Assembly (NCBI GenBank): GCA_030148045.1
Contig: JASBUE010000014.1
Span: 1-9,387, forward strand
DNA: 9,387 bases
Direction of reading: 5' to 3'
Source of the DNA: Candidatus Tenderia sp.
Lineage (GTDB): Bacteria; Pseudomonadota; Gammaproteobacteria; Tenderiales; Tenderiaceae
Shown: positions 7,254-9,387 of the stretch, piece after piece
How the letters are laid out: each line of letters opens with the position of its first letter
How positions within the stretch are numbered: position 1 is the first letter of the stretch
Position numbers and translations under genes: made by a program
Notes under the pieces: model-generated
Database searches by the model: none
What the model saw: the letters and a program-made list of their open reading frames with translations, nothing else
Told to the model about the DNA's origin: nothing

Positions 7254-8291
7254 CTACTTGTAGAAGTCGATCATCTTTTCCAAGGACTTGGCCTTGATCT
7301 TGGAAGCATGACCGGCACAACCGAAGGCCTCGTAACGCGCCTTACAGATCTCCATCATGGCCTTGGTGGATTCCTTCAGGAATTTACGCGGGTCGAAGTT
7401 GGCCGGGTTTTCCGCCAGGTGCTTGCGCACCGCACCGGTCGAGGCCATACGCAGATCGGTATCGATATTGACCTTGCGCACGCCGTTCTTGATACCTTCC
7501 ACGATCTCATCCACCGGCACGCCATAGGTCTGACCCATGTCGCCGCCGTAGCTGTTGATGATATCGAGCCAATCCTGCGGCACGGAAGACGAACAGTGCA
7601 TCACCAGGTGCGTGCTGGGAATCACGGCGTTGATCTCACGCACACGGTCGATGCGCAGAATGTCGCCGGTGGGCTTCTTGGTGAACTTGTAAGCGCCGTG
7701 CGAAGTACCGATGGCAATAGCCAGGGCGTCGACGCCGGTCTTTTCGACGAAGTCCTTGGCCTCCTGCGGATCGGTCAGCAGCTGATCCATATCCAACTTG
7801 CCCTCGGCACCGTGGCCGTCCTCTTCCCCCATCTCGCCGGTTTCCAGCGACCCCAGGCAACCCAGCTCGCCCTCGACGGAGACGCCGCCGGCGTGAGCCA
7901 TCTCAACCACCTTGCGAGTGACTTCCACATTATATTCGTAGGTCGCAGGGGTCTTCATGTCGGGCATCAGCGAGCCGTCCATCATGACCGAGGAAAACCC
8001 CGACTGGATGGAGCGCAGGCAAACCGCGGGCTCGGAACCATGGTCCTGGTGCATGACCACGGGAATGTGCGGATACTGCTCGATCGCGGCGGCGATCAGG
8101 TGACGCAGGAAGGGTTCGCCGGCATACGAGCGGGCACCCGCGGAACCCTGCATGATGACAGGTGAATCAACGGCGTCGGCCGCCTGCATGATGGCGTGAA
8201 CCTGTTCCATGTTGTTGACGTTGAATGCCGGTAGGCCGAAATCGTTCTCTGCCGCATAGTCCAACAATTGACGCATTGAAATTAGAGCCAT
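7254..8291 (-). CDS. fba: Class II fructose-1,6-bisphosphate aldolase (Calvin-cycle/glycolysis subtype)
   Basis: This 345-residue zinc enzyme reversibly splits fructose-1,6-bisphosphate into dihydroxyacetone phosphate and glyceraldehyde-3-phosphate. It is full length. Visible are PAFNVNN (21-27), HQDHG (81-85) with catalytic Asp83 and zinc ligand His84, EGELGCLGSLETG (140-152), GTSHGAYKF (195-203) with His198, MHCSSSVPQDW (231-241) with His232, and NIDTDLRMA (275-283). An oddity is Cys233, where I expect Gly next to the last zinc ligand (usually MHGSSS). AGGAG lies six bases upstream of the ATG (8302-8298). It follows pyk on the same strand after a 47-base gap with no terminator, so the two are probably co-transcribed, and the pair is common beside pgk in autotrophic and other proteobacteria. 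It ends at the terminator at 7205-7231. Confidence 0.95.
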   Translation of the reverse strand: MALISMRQLLDYAAENDFGLPAFNVNNMEQVHAIMQAADAVDSPVIMQGSAGARSYAGEPFLRHLIAAAIEQYPHIPVVMHQDHGSEPAVCLRSIQSGFSSVMMDGSLMPDMKTPATYEYNVEVTRKVVEMAHAGGVSVEGELGCLGSLETGEMGEEDGHGAEGKLDMDQLLTDPQEAKDFVEKTGVDALAIAIGTSHGAYKFTKKPTGDILRIDRVREINAVIPSTHLVMHCSSSVPQDWLDIINSYGGDMGQTYGVPVDEIVEGIKNGVRKVNIDTDLRMASTGAVRKHLAENPANFDPRKFLKESTKAMMEICKARYEAFGCAGHASKIKAKSLEKMIDFYK

Positions 8292-8338
8292 ATCAATCTC
8301 CTAAACTTAGAGTGTTGTTACAAATAAAAAGTACGCTG
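8292..8338 (-). other. pyk-fba spacer
   Basis: This 47-base AT-rich gap on the minus strand contains the fba Shine-Dalgarno (AGGAG, 8302-8298) and no stem-loop resembling a terminator. That supports one transcript for pyk and fba. Confidence 0.5.
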
Positions 8339-9387
8339 TCATGCCTCTGTGGAGGAGGGTTCATGCATATCACCGACGCGCACGATCTTCAGCGCATTGG
8401 TGCCGCCCAGGACACCCATGAGGTCGCCTTTGGTAATGATCACCAAGTCGCCGTTACGCACCGCGCCGCGGCGCATCAACTCGTCCACCGCCTCCTTGTT
8501 GACGATGGCATGGTCGGCGGTGGTATGCGTAAAACTGACCGGGCAAACACCACGGTACAGTGTCACTTTACGACGTGTTTCGACATGCGGTGTCATCGCG
8601 TAAATCGGAATACCGGAGCTGATACGCGACATCCACAGTGGTGTCGCACCTGACTCGGTCAGACAGGCGATGGCCTTGACGCCGAGATGGTTGGCGGCAT
8701 ACATGGCCGCCATGGCGATCGCCTCATCGACACGGCTGAAACGGGTATTGATACGATGATCGGAAGTGCTGGCCAGCTCCTCCTTCTCGGCGCTGATACA
8801 AATCCGCGCCATGGCCGCAACCGCCTTGGCCGGATATTTGCCGGCCGCGGTCTCCGCCGACAGCATCACCGCATCGGTGCCGTCCAGCACGGCATTGGCC
8901 ACGTCGAAGACCTCCGCCCGGGTGGGGATGGGGTTCTCGATCATGCTTTCCATCATCTGTGTTGCCGTAATGACGACGCGGTTCATGGCGCGGGCCATCT
9001 TGATCAGCCGCTTCTGCACCGCGGGCAATTCGGCGTCGCCGATCTCCACACCCAGATCGCCGCGCGCAATCATGATGGCATCGGAGGCGGCGATAATCTC
9101 TTCGGCGTCCTCGACCGCTTCGGCGCGCTCGATCTTGGCGACGATACCACCGTGGCCACCGGCCTCGCGCAACAGTTCACGGGCCAGATGGACGTCGTCG
9201 GCCTTGCGCGGAAACGAGATGGCCACATAGTCGGCCTGCATCTCGGCCGCGGTCTTGATATCGGCCTTGTCCTTTTCCGTCAGCGCGGCGGCGGACAGGC
9301 CGCCGCCCATACGGTTGATGCCCTTGTTGTTGGACAGGATGACACCCACCTGGACCTTGCAGATGATCTCCTGCCCCGAGACTTCTT
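8339..9387 (-). CDS. pyk: Pyruvate kinase (C-terminal 348 residues; start beyond right edge)
   Basis: The enzyme transfers phosphate from phosphoenolpyruvate to ADP in the cytosol, the last step of glycolysis. The frame is open to the window edge, and about 130 N-terminal residues (the start of the barrel and most of the lid domain) are missing. In visible numbering (first full codon at 9385) it shows SNNKGINRMGGG (18-29), KIERAEAVEDA (84-94) with the catalytic Lys and the metal-binding Glu86, the signature MIARGDLGVEI (105-115), then TATQMMESM and VLDGTDAVMLSAETAAGKYP. The C-terminal domain carries ESGATPLWMSRISSG and ends in GTNALKIVRVG. It reads much like E. coli PykA (AMP/sugar-phosphate-activated type) rather than PykF. 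The gene runs into fba on the same strand. The GTG at 9349 is internal to the conserved sequence and is not a true start. Confidence 0.95.
   Translation of the reverse strand, partial: EVSGQEIICKVQVGVILSNNKGINRMGGGLSAAALTEKDKADIKTAAEMQADYVAISFPRKADDVHLARELLREAGGHGGIVAKIERAEAVEDAEEIIAASDAIMIARGDLGVEIGDAELPAVQKRLIKMARAMNRVVITATQMMESMIENPIPTRAEVFDVANAVLDGTDAVMLSAETAAGKYPAKAVAAMARICISAEKEELASTSDHRINTRFSRVDEAIAMAAMYAANHLGVKAIACLTESGATPLWMSRISSGIPIYAMTPHVETRRKVTLYRGVCPVSFTHTTADHAIVNKEAVDELMRRGAVRNGDLVIITKGDLMGVLGGTNALKIVRVGDMHEPSSTEA

Noticed and set aside
7308..8165. 285-residue open frame on the plus strand
   Set aside because: It is antisense to fba, with His/Asp/Val-rich shadow composition and no domain.

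Overview
The window looks like a gammaproteobacterial chromosome fragment. The amino-acid sequences are typical of that class: the pyruvate kinase closely resembles E. coli PykA, the aldolase is the class II Calvin-cycle/glycolytic subtype, and PrsK and the TIGR03013-type sugar transferase belong to the PEP-CTERM/XrtA exopolysaccharide system of environmental, biofilm- or floc-forming proteobacteria. The base composition is GC-rich with intergenic AT-rich patches. The genus cannot be named from this sequence alone.

Layout. Positions 1-2616 (minus strand) hold the start of prsK, the membrane sensor kinase of the PEP-CTERM system, running off the left edge. It is preceded by a PEP-CTERM-associated polyprenyl-phosphate sugar-1-phosphate transferase. 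The two are separated by about 200 bases carrying a 104-base nested palindrome. Upstream, still on the minus strand, is a small stand-alone cyclic-nucleotide-binding-domain protein (2731-3204), with a sigma-54-like promoter candidate between it and the transferase. From 3362 the plus strand carries a tight three-gene nucleotide-sugar operon: UDP-glucose 6-dehydrogenase (ugd, broken by one in-frame TAA), a TviB/WbpA-type UDP-HexNAc 6-dehydrogenase, and a UDP-uronate 4-epimerase. The interval 7028-7253 contains hairpins, a C/G-run repeat and a convincing terminator. On the minus strand from 9387 down to 7254 lie the end of pyruvate kinase and a complete class II fructose-bisphosphate aldolase, a housekeeping pair transcribed toward the polysaccharide locus.

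How it fits together. The plus-strand operon would make UDP-uronic acids (UDP-GlcA/GalA and UDP-HexNAcA types). The minus-strand transferase would load the first sugar phosphate onto undecaprenyl phosphate to start repeat-unit assembly. PrsK, with its partner PrsR presumably beyond the left edge, would control expression together with RpoN.

The most notable observations are the single nonsense codon in ugd immediately before its catalytic lysine, the GG-N10-GC sigma-54-like element ahead of the transferase, and the long palindromic element ahead of prsK. I see no tRNA, rRNA, CRISPR array, transposase or phage gene.
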